From: Patulibacter defluvii
Lineage (GTDB): Bacteria > Actinomycetota > Thermoleophilia > Solirubrobacterales > Solirubrobacteraceae
Length of the DNA stretch: 64,000 nucleotides
Direction: 5' to 3'
NCBI RefSeq assembly: GCF_034096925.1
Contig: NZ_JAWZSQ010000005.1
Location: 124,001 to 188,000 of the forward strand
The first letter of the stretch is position 1. Each line of letters begins with the position of its first letter. The translations under genes were made by a program, and so were the position numbers. This document shows positions 48,107 through 56,603 of this stretch, piece by piece. Below the pieces are notes generated by a model. That model did not search any database and had not been told where the DNA came from. It was given only the letters and a program-made list of their open reading frames with translations.

Positions 48107-48249
48107 TCAGCGCGAGCGGCAGCCACCAGGACGCCCGTCGCCAGCAGCCAGATCGTCCAGCCGCGCTCGGAGAGGCGGCCGAGCCGAGCGTCGATCCGCG
48201 CGCGCAGACCGGCGGAGCGGGGAGCGGCGGGCGTGGGGGAGGACGACAT
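48107..48249 (-). pseudogene. Possible 5' remnant of a membrane-protein gene
   Basis: From ATG 48249 on the minus strand the frame reads like a genuine N-terminus: about 33 polar residues ending LGRLSERG, then a hydrophobic segment WTIWLLATGVLVAAA. It then loses protein-like character and runs antisense through the toxin gene without a stop. This may be a gene truncated when the toxin-antitoxin module arrived. No promoter was found. The 289-nt stretch 48099-48387 otherwise shows nothing. Confidence 0.25.
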
Positions 48250-48386
48250 CGTTGCGGCGGCGACCGGCGGGGGGAGCGGTCGGCCGGCGCAGCATGGACG
48301 GCGGTGGTTCCGAGCGGGAACTGCGCCCACCTGCTCGTCGGGCCGCCGCCACCCCGCGGCGGCGGCCCGGACGAGCGACGCGCCCG

Positions 48387-51300
48387 CTAGCGCCGGACCG
48401 TCACGCGGAAGGTCCGCGCGATCCGGCGGCCGCCGACCGTCACCCGCACCGTCACCCGGTGGGTGCCGACCGTCGCCCGCCGCGAGACCCGCAGCCGCAG
48501 CGCCACGTTCCGTACCTGGGCGGCGCGCAGCGAGGCCACGCGGACCGTCCGCCGGCCGCTCGTCCGCAGCGCCTTCGGCAGGGAGGCCGTGGCCGTCGAG
48601 CGGCCGATCTTCGCGGTGGTGTCGTTGGCCAGCCGCAGCCGCAGCGTCAGCACTCGCCCGCGGCGCACGGCCAGCCGGCTGCGCGTCGCCACCACGGCGA
48701 AGCTGCCGTCCTTGCCCGCCGGGCCCTGGGGGCCGGTGGCGCCGCGCGGGCCCGGGGCTCCCGGATCGCCCTTCGGACCTTGCGGACCCTGCGGCCCGGG
48801 TGCCCCGCTCTGACCGTCGCCGCCGCGATCGCCCGTCTCGCCCTTCGGTCCCTGCGGCCCGGGAGCGCCGTCCTGGCCGTCGTCGCCCGGATCGCCCTTC
48901 GGACCCTCGGGCCCGGTCGGCAGTCCGCTGCTGGTCCCGCGCAGCGCCACCAGCGTCGGGCTGCCCGGCACGTTCGAGGCGACCACCAGCGACGCCGTCG
49001 ACGTGGCGTTGGCCCGCCCGGGGGAGAACCGCACCTGCACGCGGCAGGTCGCGCCCGGCGCCAGCGTGGCGTCGCTGCAGCGGTCGCTCGTCAGCAGGAA
49101 GTCGCCGACCGAGTCGTCGTCGCCCTCGCGGATCGAGACCCGGTCGATCTGGACCGCCGCGTCGCCGCTGTTGGTCAGCGTGATCCACTGGCCGGGACCG
49201 GTGGTGCCCGCCGCCTGGTCGGGGAAGGTCGGCGCCGTCGCCGACAGCAGCGGGCCGACGGCGGCGGTGCCGATCGTGCCCGGCGAGCCGATCTGGTCGT
49301 GGGCGAGGAACGCGCCGCGCTGGCCGACGACGCTGAGGGTCGAGATCGTCGGCAGCGGCAGCGTGAAGCTCCCGAGGCCCTCGGCGTTGTCGAACGAGAC
49401 GTTCTGGGTCGAGGTGCCGAAGGCGACGCCCGTCACCCGGTCGCCGGCCGCGTTGAAGACGTTGACCGCGTCGCCGCTGGTCCCGAGCCCGACGCCGGAG
49501 CCGCTGTAGGTCCCGATCTGGAATCCGGGCGGCACCGTGCCGTCGAACCAGGCCGACGTGAACGCCGCCGCCTTCGCCGCGTCGCCCTCGACGAAGATCG
49601 CCGACTGGCCCGGGGCGAGCGTGGCGACCCCGCTCAGCGGAACCGCGTTGGCGGCCGCGTTCGAGTTGTCGTCGACCTTCCATCCGGTCAGGTCGATGGC
49701 CTTGCTGCTGGTGTTCGTCAGCTCCCACCAGTCGGCCCCGTAGGTCGGGTCGCCGCTGCCCCAGGGCGCGACCTCGGTCACCGCCACCGGCGTCGCGACC
49801 GGCGCCGTGCCGGGGGAACCGGTCTCGCCGCCGACGGTGAAGGCGCCGTTCTGGCCGTCGCTGCTGAGGGTGGCGATCGTCGGCACCGGGCTCGACGCGC
49901 TGCCGAGGCCGGCAGCGTTGTCGAAGGTCCGCCCGGTCGTCGCCGGCCCGAAGCCGACCCCGGTCAGGCGGGTGCCCTCGGCGTCGAAGACGTTGACCTG
50001 GTCGCCGCTGGTGCTGAGCCCGATCCCCGAGCCGCTGTACGAGCCGACCCGCAGGCCGGCCGGCGGGCTGGCCCCGAACCAGGCGGACTTGAAGGCGGCG
50101 ACCGTCGCGGCGTCGCCCTCGACGAAGACCGCCGACTGCCCGGGCGGGAGCGTCGTGACCCCGTGCAGGTCGACCGCCGAGCCGAAGGCCGCCGAGCTGT
50201 CGTCGACCTTCCAACCGGTCAGGTCGATCGTGGTCGCGCCGGTGTTGGTCAGCTCCCACCAGTCGGCCGCGTAGGGGCTGTCGCCGCTGCTCCACGGCGA
50301 GACCTCGGAGACGATCAGCGACGCCCCCGCGCCGGCGCCGGAGACCGCCGTGACGGTGAGGGTGAAGGGCGCGCTGGTCGCGTCGGGCGAGCCGCCGACG
50401 GCCGGGTCGTCGACCGTCACCCGGACCTCGTAGCTGGCCTTGGCGGCGTGGTCGAGCGTGGTGCCGGCCTTCAGGTAGAGGCCGTTGGCGTCGACCTCGA
50501 AGTGGCTGGCGTCGGGACCGGTGACCGACAGCTCGTTGCTGCCGATCGGGTCGTCGCTGACGGCGACGCTCGCCACCTTGACCCGGTTGGCGGTACTGGC
50601 GTTCTCCGGGATCGAGCGCGTCGCCGGATCGAGCGCGACCGCGGTCGGGGCCTGGTTCGGGGCCGCCGACGGGGCGTAGACCCACAGCTGCGGCTGGCCC
50701 GCCGGCCCGCCCGCCTCGTTGACCACGTAGAGACGACCGTCGTCGTCCATCGTGACGCCCTCGTTGGTCTGGTCGGGAACGGTCCGCGGGTTGTCGGCGT
50801 CGCCGCGGATCGCCAGCGTGCTGGCCACCGCGCCGGTGCGGTCGACGTTGACGATCCGCCCGGCCTCCTGGCTGATGATCAGCAGGTTGCCGGTCTGCGG
50901 ACCGGTCAGGCTGGTGACGTTCGCCAGCGCGAAGACGTCCGAGAGGTCCGAGGTCGGCACCAGCGCCGGGTCGAAGAGGTTGGTCGAGCCGTCGGCCGTC
51001 GGCGAGCCGTTGGTCGCGGTCCCGGCGTCCCAGTCGACGCCGGTCTGGAAGATGCCCTTCGGCTCCTTCTCCTTCACGACCAGGAAGCCGCCGCTGACGG
51101 GGTCGTTGCTGACGCCCTCGAGGCCGATGTTGCCGATCGTCGTCCCGAGCTTGACCGTCTTCGTGTCGCTGCGGTTCAGCGTCGTGCCGGCGGCGTAGGT
51201 GAAGCGGACCAGCTGCCGCTGCCGCTCCTCGGTGATCACGAACCGGCCGCCGCCGATCGCGGTCAGGCCCTCAGGATCGTCGAAGGTCGAGGCGGCGAGC

Positions 51301-51635
51301 GTCATCGAGTCGAGCTGCGCGCCGCTCTTGCTGACCCGCACGATCGACGTGCCCTCGTCGCCGACCACGAAGAGGCTGTCGGTGGCCCGGTCGTAGGTGA
51401 CGGCCGAGGCCTCCTCCGCCAGCTGGCTGCCGGAGGGCGCGGTCGCGTTGGCGGGGGTCGGCAGGTCGTAGCGGCCGACCCGCTCGTAGGTCGACAGGTC
51501 GACCCCGGTCAGCGGCGCCGCAGACGAGGCGGTGGCCCCGGTCGCGGCGACCGCCGACGCGGCGGCCAGCGCCACCAGCGCGGCGCGACGGGCGCGTGAA
51601 CGGACGGGTTGGGGGACGGCATCGGCGGGGGGCAT
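48387..51635 (-). CDS. Giant secreted multidomain protein: beta-propeller, lamin-tail domains and collagen-like repeat
   Basis: A 1082-residue exported protein. After a signal peptide (about 1-40) comes an SdiA-regulated/esterase-like propeller (about 45-325, with EEASAVTYDRATDSLFVVGD and EGVTMDDDGRLYVVNE), a cadherin-like segment (about 335-440), two lamin-tail domains (about 450-610 and 625-775, each with ADWWELTNT and DLTGWKVDD), an ASH-type beta domain (about 790-890), a collagen-like Gly-X-Y run (about 895-965, GPQGPKGE type) and a basic beta domain at the C-terminus. ATG 51635 has a GAGGAG ribosome-binding site. Role probably in surface adhesion. Confidence 0.85.
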   Translation of the reverse strand: MPPADAVPQPVRSRARRAALVALAAASAVAATGATASSAAPLTGVDLSTYERVGRYDLPTPANATAPSGSQLAEEASAVTYDRATDSLFVVGDEGTSIVRVSKSGAQLDSMTLAASTFDDPEGLTAIGGGRFVITEERQRQLVRFTYAAGTTLNRSDTKTVKLGTTIGNIGLEGVSNDPVSGGFLVVKEKEPKGIFQTGVDWDAGTATNGSPTADGSTNLFDPALVPTSDLSDVFALANVTSLTGPQTGNLLIISQEAGRIVNVDRTGAVASTLAIRGDADNPRTVPDQTNEGVTMDDDGRLYVVNEAGGPAGQPQLWVYAPSAAPNQAPTAVALDPATRSIPENASTANRVKVASVAVSDDPIGSNELSVTGPDASHFEVDANGLYLKAGTTLDHAAKASYEVRVTVDDPAVGGSPDATSAPFTLTVTAVSGAGAGASLIVSEVSPWSSGDSPYAADWWELTNTGATTIDLTGWKVDDSSAAFGSAVDLHGVTTLPPGQSAVFVEGDAATVAAFKSAWFGASPPAGLRVGSYSGSGIGLSTSGDQVNVFDAEGTRLTGVGFGPATTGRTFDNAAGLGSASSPVPTIATLSSDGQNGAFTVGGETGSPGTAPVATPVAVTEVAPWGSGDPTYGADWWELTNTSSKAIDLTGWKVDDNSNAAANAVPLSGVATLAPGQSAIFVEGDAAKAAAFTSAWFDGTVPPGFQIGTYSGSGVGLGTSGDAVNVFNAAGDRVTGVAFGTSTQNVSFDNAEGLGSFTLPLPTISTLSVVGQRGAFLAHDQIGSPGTIGTAAVGPLLSATAPTFPDQAAGTTGPGQWITLTNSGDAAVQIDRVSIREGDDDSVGDFLLTSDRCSDATLAPGATCRVQVRFSPGRANATSTASLVVASNVPGSPTLVALRGTSSGLPTGPEGPKGDPGDDGQDGAPGPQGPKGETGDRGGDGQSGAPGPQGPQGPKGDPGAPGPRGATGPQGPAGKDGSFAVVATRSRLAVRRGRVLTLRLRLANDTTAKIGRSTATASLPKALRTSGRRTVRVASLRAAQVRNVALRLRVSRRATVGTHRVTVRVTVGGRRIARTFRVTVRR

Positions 51636-51686
51636 ACGGCTCCTCGGGGTCTCCGCGTCGGCGCCGATCGACGCCGATCCGACGCC

Positions 51687-51692
51687 ACGCTA
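51687..51692 (-). promoter_or_regulatory. -10 element (TAGCGT) for the giant secreted protein
   Basis: Minus-strand TAGCGT about 51 nt before ATG 51635; the leader carries GAGGAG. A 12-bp perfect palindrome (51704-51715) covers the position expected for the -35. Confidence 0.45.
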
Positions 51693-51703
51693 GGTCGAGC
51701 GCG

Positions 51704-51715
51704 CCACGATCGTGG
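51704..51715. promoter_or_regulatory. 12-bp palindromic operator candidate
   Basis: CCACGATCGTGG is a perfect palindrome overlapping the -35 position of the minus-strand promoter at 51687-51692, a typical repressor site location. Confidence 0.35.
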
Positions 51716-51770
51716 GTCCTCGATGTGACCGCCGCGTTGCCAGCGCGTGAACGGACCCCGCCCGCCCCCA

Positions 51771-52385
51771 TCAGCCGTCGACCGCGAACCCCGGATACGC
51801 CCCCAGGATCCCGCCGACCACCTCGTCGAAGGGGAAGTCGGCGTACGAGCCGCGCTCGCGGACGTACTCCATGTAGCGGGCGCCGTCGCCGTCGAAGGGG
51901 TGGAGGACGGCGTCGGCGCTGCCGTCGAAGTCGATCGCGTCGACGCCGAAGCGGGCGCAGAGCTCGCGGTTGAAGGCCGGGCTCGCCTTGCGCCAGTGGC
52001 CGTCGACGTGCAGCTCGACGTAGCCGTGGTAGACGAACAGGTCGATCCCCATCAGCGTCCGCAGGCGCTCGGACTGGAGGTGGTTGCGGACGTCGGCGAA
52101 GGCCAGGCGGGCCGGCACGCCGAGCGCCCGCGCCCCGGCGCAGAGGAGGATCGACTTCGGCACGCAGTAGGACGCCGGCGCGTCGACGACGGCGCTGGCG
52201 CGGTAGTGCTCGCGGTCGTCGGAGAACGCGAACGGGTCGTAGCGGATGCCGTCGCGGACCGCGGTGAAGAGCGCCGCCAGCCGCTCGCGCTCGCCGTGGG
52301 CTCCGGCGGTCGCCGCCGCGGCGAAGGCCACGACCTTCGGGTGGTCGGACTCGACGAACGCGCCGGGCGCCAGGTACTCCTCCAT
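51771..52385 (-). CDS. Transglutaminase-like domain protein
   Basis: A 204-residue protein with a transglutaminase-like core: VRDGIRYDPFAFSDDREHY, then ASYCVPKSILLCAGARALGVPARLAFADVRNH with the nucleophile Cys, and VYHGYVELHVDGHWRKASPAFN with the His. The Asp of the triad is not obvious. Such bacterial proteins are often proteases or peptide-modifying enzymes. ATG 52385 follows TAGGCT by exactly 6 nt on the minus strand. Confidence 0.85.
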   Translation of the reverse strand: MEEYLAPGAFVESDHPKVVAFAAAATAGAHGERERLAALFTAVRDGIRYDPFAFSDDREHYRASAVVDAPASYCVPKSILLCAGARALGVPARLAFADVRNHLQSERLRTLMGIDLFVYHGYVELHVDGHWRKASPAFNRELCARFGVDAIDFDGSADAVLHPFDGDGARYMEYVRERGSYADFPFDEVVGGILGAYPGFAVDG

Positions 52386-52391
52386 CCCGGC

Positions 52392-52397
52392 AGCCTA
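52392..52397 (-). promoter_or_regulatory. -10 element (TAGGCT) for the transglutaminase-like gene
   Basis: On the minus strand TAGGCT ends 6 nt before ATG 52385, giving a leaderless start. Confidence 0.55.
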
Positions 52398-52495
52398 CGC
52401 GACCACCGGCGCCGTCCCGCGGGCTGCGCCGAGCGCACAACCGCCAGCTTGGCCTTCGTGCCGCCGGACCGTGCCCGGGACGCGCGCGTGCATGG

Positions 52496-52501
52496 TAGAC
52501 C
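52496..52501 (+). promoter_or_regulatory. -10-like hexamer (TAGACC) for the FdhF-like gene
   Basis: TAGACC (followed by T) ends 9 nt before ATG 52511. Confidence 0.35.
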
Positions 52502-52510
52502 TGCGACTCG

Positions 52511-54796
52511 ATGCCCCCCGACGAGCGAGCCGACTGGTCGCGTCGCGACTACACCCACCCCGCCGCCGGCTGGGGCGCGACCCTCGCCGTCGGCCAGGCG
52601 ATCGCCCGCCAGCGGACCTGCGTCGACGGTCCGCGCGCGATCCTGCGGATGAACCACGAGGACGGCGGCTTCGACTGCCCCGGCTGCGCCTGGCCCGACG
52701 ATCCCAAGGGCCTCCGCGTCGACCTCTGCGAGAACGGCGTCAAGCACGTCACCTGGGAGTTGACCCGCAAGCGCGCCGGCCGCGAGCTGTTCGCCGCCCA
52801 CCGCGTCGCGGAGCTGGCCGGCTGGTCCGACTTCCAGCTCGAGGACACGGGCCGGCTGACCGAGCCGCTGGTCTACGACCCCGCCAGCGACCACTACGTC
52901 CCGATCGGCTGGGACGACGCCTTCGCGCTCTTCGGCGAGGCGATCGCCGCCCTCGACGGTCCCGACCAGGCCGCCTTCTACACCTCCGGCCGGCTCGGCA
53001 ACGAGGCCACCTTCCTGTACCAGCTGCTGGCCCGCGAGCTGGGCACGAACAACCTGCCCGACTGCTCGAACATGTGCCACGAGGCGTCGGGCCGGGCGCT
53101 CCAGGCGGCGATCGGCAGCGGCAAGGGCACCGCCGACTTCGCCGACTGGGAGACCGCCGACGCGATCTTCGTGCTCGGCGTCAACGCCGCCTCGAACGCG
53201 CCGCGGATGCTGACCGCGCTGACCGACGCGACCAAGCGCGGGGCCCGGATCGTCCACGTCAACCCGCTGGTCGAGGCCGGCGCGACGCGGGCGATCATCC
53301 CCCACGAGCCGCTGGCGATGGCGCTCAACCGGGCGACCTCGACCAGCACCCTCAACCTGCAGGTGCGCCCGGGCGGCGACCTGGCGCTGCTGCGCGGGAT
53401 CGCCAAGCTGGTGCTGGAGGCCGCCCGCCACGACCCGACCGCGATCGACCGCGAGTTCCTCGACCGCCACGCCCACGGCTTCGAGGCCTACCGGGCGCTG
53501 GTCGAGGCCACCAGCTGGGAGGACCTGGAGCGCCAGTCCGGCCTGCCGCGGGCCCGGATCGAGGAGGCCGCCGCGATCTACCTCGGCGCCGAGCGGACCC
53601 TGATGAGCTGGTGCCTGGGCATCACCCAGCACGAGCACGGGGTCGACACGGTCCGCGAGATCGTCAACCTGCTGCTGCTGCGGGGCAACATCGGCCGCCC
53701 CGGCGCCGGCCCCTCGCCGGTCCGCGGCCACAGCAACGTCCAGGGCAACCGCACCTGCGGGATCGACCACCGCCCGAGCGACGCCTTCCTCGACCGGCTG
53801 GCGGAGACCTGCGGGATCGACCCGCCGCGCCACCACGGCCTCGACACCGTCCGCACGATCGCCGCGATGAACGAGGGCCGGGTGCGGGTCTTCGTCGGGA
53901 TGGGCGGCAACTTCGCCGCCGCCGCGCCCGACCCGGAGGCGACCGCCCGCGGGCTCCGCAACTGCGACCTGACCGTCCACGTCAGCACCAAGCTCAACCG
54001 CAGCCACGTCGTCCACGGCCGGCGGGCGCTGATCCTGCCCTGCCTCGGCCGGACCGAGCGCGACCAGCAGGCCGGCGGCCTCCAGGGCACCTCGGTCGAG
54101 GACTCGATGAGCATGGTCCACCTGTCGCGCGGGATGAAGCGGCCGGCGTCGCCGCTGCTGCGCTCCGAGCCCGCGATCATCGCCGGACTCGCCCGCGCCG
54201 CGCTGCCGGCCAGCGCCACCCCGTGGGAGGCCTACGTCGAGGACTACGACCGGATCCGCGACGTGATGGAGCGGACGCTCGACGGCTTCGAGGACTTCAA
54301 CCGCCGGGTCCGTCAGCCGCACGGGTTCCGGATCCACCAGCCGGCTCGCGAGCGGGTCTTCCTGACGGCCTCCGGCCGCGCCGAGTTCTCGTCCGCCGCG
54401 CTGCCCGACGTGGTGCCGGCCGACGGCGACGTGCTGGTGCTGCAGACGATGCGCTCGCACGACCAGTGGAACACCACGATCTACTCCGACGACGACCGCT
54501 ACCGCGGGGTCAAGGGCCTGCGGACGCTGGTGCTGATGAACGGCGACGACATGCGCGACCGCGGCCTGGGGGAGGGCGACCTGGTCGACCTCGTCGCGAC
54601 CTCGCGCGACGGCACGCGGCGCGAGCTGCGCGGCTACCGGGCGCTCCGCTACGACCTGCCGCGGGGCAGCGCCGCCGGCTACATGCCGGAGATGAACGTG
54701 CTGGTCGGGGCGGCCGACTACAGCAGCCAGAGCGACCAGCCGATCATGAAGAACATCGCCGTGCGGATCGCGCCGGCGGCGGGGGCCGAGCGGTGA
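52511..54796 (+). CDS. FdhF/YdeP family molybdopterin oxidoreductase
   Basis: A 761-residue Mo-bisMGD enzyme of the YdeP branch of formate dehydrogenase-like proteins. NHEDGGFDCPGCAWPDDPKG is the hallmark N-terminal segment; DQAAFYTSGRLGNEATFLYQLLARELGTNN and DCSNMCHEASG follow, with LLLLRGNIGRPGAGPSPVRGHSNVQGNRTCGI and the C-terminal cap MRSHDQWNTTIYSDDDRYRGV. The classical four-Cys [4Fe-4S] motif is not seen. Substrate unknown; E. coli YdeP is linked to acid resistance. Coupled by GTGA to a DyP peroxidase. Confidence 0.9.
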   Translation: MPPDERADWSRRDYTHPAAGWGATLAVGQAIARQRTCVDGPRAILRMNHEDGGFDCPGCAWPDDPKGLRVDLCENGVKHVTWELTRKRAGRELFAAHRVAELAGWSDFQLEDTGRLTEPLVYDPASDHYVPIGWDDAFALFGEAIAALDGPDQAAFYTSGRLGNEATFLYQLLARELGTNNLPDCSNMCHEASGRALQAAIGSGKGTADFADWETADAIFVLGVNAASNAPRMLTALTDATKRGARIVHVNPLVEAGATRAIIPHEPLAMALNRATSTSTLNLQVRPGGDLALLRGIAKLVLEAARHDPTAIDREFLDRHAHGFEAYRALVEATSWEDLERQSGLPRARIEEAAAIYLGAERTLMSWCLGITQHEHGVDTVREIVNLLLLRGNIGRPGAGPSPVRGHSNVQGNRTCGIDHRPSDAFLDRLAETCGIDPPRHHGLDTVRTIAAMNEGRVRVFVGMGGNFAAAAPDPEATARGLRNCDLTVHVSTKLNRSHVVHGRRALILPCLGRTERDQQAGGLQGTSVEDSMSMVHLSRGMKRPASPLLRSEPAIIAGLARAALPASATPWEAYVEDYDRIRDVMERTLDGFEDFNRRVRQPHGFRIHQPARERVFLTASGRAEFSSAALPDVVPADGDVLVLQTMRSHDQWNTTIYSDDDRYRGVKGLRTLVLMNGDDMRDRGLGEGDLVDLVATSRDGTRRELRGYRALRYDLPRGSAAGYMPEMNVLVGAADYSSQSDQPIMKNIAVRIAPAAGAER

Positions 54797-55755
54797 GCGC
54801 CGCCGACGACGCCCGCGCCGCGGTCGGCGCGCAGCAGGTCCTGGCGCCGCCCGCGACCTCCGCGTTCTTCCTGGTCCTGACGGTCGCGGAGGGCGCCGAG
54901 GGCGAGGTCCGCGACCTGCTCGCCGACGTCCCCGGCCTGACCCGCTCGGTCGCCTTCCGCGCGCCCGAGGACGGCCTCAGCTGCGTCGTCGGCGTCGGGG
55001 CCGAGCTGTGGGACCGGACTTTCGGCGCGCCCCGTCCCGCCGGTCTCCATCCCTTCCGCCCGATCGCCGGCGCCGTCCGCGACGCGGTCGCCACGCCGGG
55101 CGACCTGCTGGTCCACCTGCGCGCCCGCCGGCCCGACCTCTGCTTCGAGCTGGCCCGCCGGATCGCCGACCGGCTGGCCGGCCACGCGACCGTCGTCGAC
55201 GAGGTCCACGGCTTCCGCTACTTCGACGAGCGCGACCTGCTGGGCTTCGTCGACGGGACCGAGAACCCGGTCGGCCCGGCGGCGGCCACGGCGGTCTTCG
55301 TCGGCGACGAGGATCCGGCCTTCGCCGGCGGCAGCTACGTGATCGTCCAGAAGTACCTGCACGACCTGGGGGCCTGGGACGCGCTGACCGTCGAGCAGCA
55401 GGAGCTGGCGATCGGCCGCACGAAGGTCGACGACATCGAGCTGCCCGACGAGCGGAAGCCGACCAACTCGCACGTGGCGCTGAACACGATCGTCGACGCC
55501 GACGGCCGCCAGCGCCAGATCGTGCGCGACAACCTGCCCTTCGGCCGGATCGACGCCGGCGAGTACGGCACCTACTTCATCGGCTACGCGGCGACCCCCG
55601 ACGTGATCGAGGAGATGCTGCGGAACATGTTCGTCGGCAAGCCGCCGGGCAACTACGACCGGATCCTCGACGTCTCGCGACCGGTCACGGGATCGCTCTA
55701 CTACGTGCCGACGGTGGCCTTCCTGGAGGACCCGCCGACGGCCGCCGAGGGCTGA
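54793..55755 (+). CDS. DyP-type heme peroxidase
   Basis: A 320-residue dye-decolorising peroxidase. LLGFVDGTENP is the GxxDG motif with the distal Asp; the proximal heme His lies in RKPTNSHVALN; RDNLPFGRIDAGEYGTYFIGYAATPDVIEEML contains the distal Arg region. There is no twin-arginine signal, and I see no encapsulin-targeting tail at the C-terminus. The GTG start overlaps the oxidoreductase stop as GTGA, so the two are made together, an unusual partnership. Confidence 0.92.
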   Translation: MSAADDARAAVGAQQVLAPPATSAFFLVLTVAEGAEGEVRDLLADVPGLTRSVAFRAPEDGLSCVVGVGAELWDRTFGAPRPAGLHPFRPIAGAVRDAVATPGDLLVHLRARRPDLCFELARRIADRLAGHATVVDEVHGFRYFDERDLLGFVDGTENPVGPAAATAVFVGDEDPAFAGGSYVIVQKYLHDLGAWDALTVEQQELAIGRTKVDDIELPDERKPTNSHVALNTIVDADGRQRQIVRDNLPFGRIDAGEYGTYFIGYAATPDVIEEMLRNMFVGKPPGNYDRILDVSRPVTGSLYYVPTVAFLEDPPTAAEG

Positions 55756-55767
55756 GCGGCCGCTCAG
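55752..55767. terminator. 16-bp perfect palindrome spanning two convergent stop codons
   Basis: CTGAGCGGCCGCTCAG contains the DyP TGA (55753-55755) and, mirrored, the TetR TGA (TCA 55764-55766). As RNA either way it folds into a 6-bp stem with a 4-nt loop. Confidence 0.4.
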
Positions 55768-56483
55768 GCCTCGGCGTCGCGCGGCGGCAGGTCGAGCAGC
55801 CGCACGGCGGCGCGGCCGTCGGGCCCGCGGTGGCCGGGAGCGGCCAGGCCCTCGGCCACGATCCGCCGCGCCTGCAGCGTGCAGGCGGTGATCCCGTCGT
55901 CGTCCAGGCCCAGCTCGTCCTGGCGGAGGGTCAGGGCGACCATCCCGTTCCAGGCGGCGAACAGGAACCGCGCGGTCAGCTCGGGGTCGACGTGGGGGCC
56001 GGCCTCGCCGCAGTCGACGGCGGCGGCGATCCGGTCGCGGAACCCGCGCAGGACGGCGGCGATCCGCTCGGCGAAGGCGTGGTCCTCGGCCTCGGTGGCG
56101 ATCGTCGGCCGCGACTCGACGCCGTCGAAGGCGATGAAGCGGAACAGCCCCGGGTGCTCCAGGTGGAAGCGCAGGTAGGCGTCGCCGGCGGTCATCACCT
56201 GCTCGAGCGGCGAGTCGCTGGCCTCGTAGGCGCGGTCCAGGTACTCGGCGAAGAGGTCGACCGCGCGCGCGGCGACGGCGACGTAGAGGCCGTCCTTGTT
56301 CGAGAAGTGGCCGTAGATCGAGCCGACCGAGACGTCGGCCTCCTCGGCCAGCCGCTCCATCGTCACGCCGTTGAAGCCGTGACGGACGAACGCCCGCTCG
56401 GCGGCCTCCAGCAGCGCCACCCGCGTGCGGGTGCGGCGGGTCGCGACGCGGCCGGGGGTCGGGGCGGTGCTCACCCCGTCCAT
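55764..56483 (-). CDS. TetR-family transcriptional regulator
   Basis: A 239-residue repressor. The N-terminal helix-turn-helix is RTRVALLEAAERAFVRHGFNGVTMERLAEEADVSVGSIYGHFSNKDGLYV; the remaining helical domain binds an unknown ligand. It is divergent from the FAD-oxidoreductase/nitrilase-like operon, and an imperfect palindrome lies between them, so autoregulation and control of that operon are likely. ATG 56483 or GTG 56474 may be the start. Confidence 0.9.
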   Translation of the reverse strand: MDGVSTAPTPGRVATRRTRTRVALLEAAERAFVRHGFNGVTMERLAEEADVSVGSIYGHFSNKDGLYVAVAARAVDLFAEYLDRAYEASDSPLEQVMTAGDAYLRFHLEHPGLFRFIAFDGVESRPTIATEAEDHAFAERIAAVLRGFRDRIAAAVDCGEAGPHVDPELTARFLFAAWNGMVALTLRQDELGLDDDGITACTLQARRIVAEGLAAPGHRGPDGRAAVRLLDLPPRDAEA

Positions 56484-56511
56484 CTTGCCAGCCGGACCAC
56501 CCTCATGGCGT

Positions 56512-56571
56512 GAACTGCAATGCAATTCGGAAATGAACCTCCTTGCAAATAGGCCGGCGCTGTGGGACGCT
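56512..56571 (+). promoter_or_regulatory. Operator palindrome and promoter of the FAD-oxidoreductase operon
   Basis: GAACTGCAATGCAATTC (56512-56528) matches its own reverse complement at 14 of 17 positions and is a good TetR site. -35 TTGCAA (56543-56548), 17-nt spacer, -10 GACGCT (56566-56571). AGGAGAG (56592-56598) lies 5 nt before GTG 56604. This is a local low-GC patch. Confidence 0.5.
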
Positions 56572-56603
56572 GGCGCGCGAAGTCGACGAACAGGAGAGAG
56601 GTC

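Noticed and set aside
48252..51599. A plus-strand open frame of about 1100 codons opposite the giant secreted protein
   Set aside because: The minus strand encodes a signal peptide, lamin-tail domains and a collagen-like run in order, with a ribosome-binding site. The plus-strand reading has no recognisable domain.
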